This document shows positions 21,448-21,859 of a stretch of 21,859 nucleotides of DNA, in pieces (the first letter of the stretch is position 1; each line of letters opens with the position of its first letter). The translations under genes and the position numbers were made by a program. A model generated the notes under the pieces. The model was not told the origin of the DNA. It did not search any database and saw only the letters and a program-made list of their open reading frames with translations. The stretch is taken from the NCBI GenBank assembly GCA_964564305.1, contig CAZMAM010000025.1, positions 1 through 21,859 of the forward strand. Direction: 5' to 3'. This DNA comes from RGIG1959 sp964564305. Lineage in GTDB: Bacteria > Bacillota > Clostridia > Oscillospirales > Acutalibacteraceae.

Positions 21448-21476
21448 AGTATAGCATAATCTTGCGTTCCATGCAA
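21448..21476 (-). promoter_or_regulatory. Sigma-A promoter for the SH3b lipoprotein gene
   Basis: Read on the - strand, TTGCAT (21476–21471), a 17-bp spacer and TATACT (21453–21448) form a good promoter, with TG one base before the -10 (extended -10). Transcription should start near 21441. The -35 is the same TTGCAT as in the S10 promoter. Confidence 0.72.
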
Positions 21477-21680
21477 GGAAAATCCGCTCGCCGGGCAATT
21501 TCGGCATCCGAGAGCTGTTTTTTCAAAGCCGGGGCCGGCTAAAAAAGCATGTCCGCTTTGTTTGTGGCCGGTGCGTACTGCCGGCGAGCCGTTTGGTGCC
21601 GGAAAAGCCAAAACTTATCGCTGCAAATCGATAACAGACGGTGGCGATGCGGAAATTTTGTGAAAAGTCCACGCAAAGAC
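21477..21680. other. Spacer between divergent promoters
   Basis: No gene is supported here. A GC-rich palindrome (AGCCGGGGCCGGCT) lies at 21527–21540 and is followed by AAAAAA on the + strand. Nothing else is evident. Confidence 0.5.
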
Positions 21681-21709
21681 TTGACAAGCCGGAATTTGGG
21701 GAATATAAT
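21681..21709 (+). promoter_or_regulatory. Consensus sigma-A promoter of the tRNA-Leu gene
   Basis: TTGACA at 21681–21686, 17 bp, then TATAAT at 21704–21709 match both consensus hexamers perfectly. Transcription should start near 21716, about 56 nt before the tRNA. Such strong promoters are usual for stable RNA genes, and further tRNAs may follow beyond the window. Confidence 0.93.
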
Positions 21710-21771
21710 ACCGATAGTCGTCGGGGTTCTCTTTTTGGGCAACCTTGCGCAATGTTCCAATACGAAAATGT

Positions 21772-21858
21772 GCGGATATGGCGGAATAGGCAGACGCGTT
21801 AGATTCAGGTTCTAATCGGGGCAACTCGGTGGAGGTTCAAGTCCTCTTATCCGCACCA
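21772..21858 (+). tRNA. tRNA-Leu, anticodon CAG
   Basis: A complete class II tRNA of 87 nt with encoded CCA. The acceptor arms GCGGATA (21772–21778) and TATCCGC (21848–21854) pair fully, discriminator A is at 21855 and CCA at 21856–21858. The anticodon stem TTAGA/TCTAA holds loop TTCAGGT, giving anticodon CAG at 21806–21808, which reads CUG. A long variable arm (about 21816–21830) and the T-arm GGAGG-TTCAAGT-CCTCT (one G-T pair) confirm the class. Confidence 0.97.
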
Positions 21859-21859
21859 A

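Overview
The window carries a nearly complete bacterial S10–spc–alpha ribosomal protein supercluster on the + strand (positions 635–16204). After it come a small cell-envelope module on the + strand (16464–19621), two genes on the - strand (20632–19889 and 21223–20753) and a tRNA-Leu at the right edge. The organism is most likely a Bacillota/Clostridia member, perhaps Oscillospirales. The reasons are the gene order, the Z-type zinc-binding S14, strong AAGGAGG ribosome binding sites before almost every gene, some GTG and TTG starts, a class B sortase beside an LCP protein, and moderately high GC. The genus cannot be named from this sequence.

Layout. Positions 1–128 look like the right end of an IS200/IS605-type element: a conserved-looking non-coding tail, a 9-bp hairpin and a terminal TTGAC. 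Such ends usually form the 3' part of a TnpB omega RNA. A sigma-A-type promoter at 221–249 lies just beyond it and should drive the S10 operon through a leader of about 380 nt. Genes then run rpsJ, rplC, rplD, rplW, rplB, rpsS, rplV, rpsC, rplP, rpmC, rpsQ, rplN, rplX, rplE, rpsZ-type rpsN, rpsH, rplF, rplR, rpsE, rpmD, rplO, secY, adk, map, infA, rpmJ, rpsM, rpsK, rpsD, rpoA, rplQ. Most gaps are below 35 bp and several genes overlap. The exceptions are structured gaps at 947–1149 (rpsJ–rplC) and 9551–9686 (rpmD–rplO). A hairpin at 16218–16249 closes the cluster.

The envelope module begins with its own promoter (16380–16408). It encodes a secreted 204-aa protein whose C-terminus resembles a sortase signal (SPVTE, hydrophobic stretch, basic tail). 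After a terminator come a class B sortase and, overlapping it by 20 bp, an LCP (LytR-CpsA-Psr) protein with an unusual His-rich, internally duplicated N-terminal extension. A strong hairpin at 19741–19780 can terminate transcription from both directions. On the - strand are an SH3b lipoprotein, with a long leader from its own promoter, and a YebC/TACO1-family protein. The tRNA-Leu(CAG) has a consensus TTGACA-N17-TATAAT promoter.

Together the genes cover ribosome assembly, transcription (RpoA), secretion (SecY), nascent-chain processing (Map) and initiation (IF-1), next to a locus for anchoring proteins or polymers to the cell wall. The most unusual items are the IS605/omega-RNA end beside the S10 promoter, the terminator-like structure between rpsJ and rplC, the atypical sorting signal beside a sortase, and the His-rich duplicated extension of the LCP protein. 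I see no CRISPR array, prophage or clearly new defence system.
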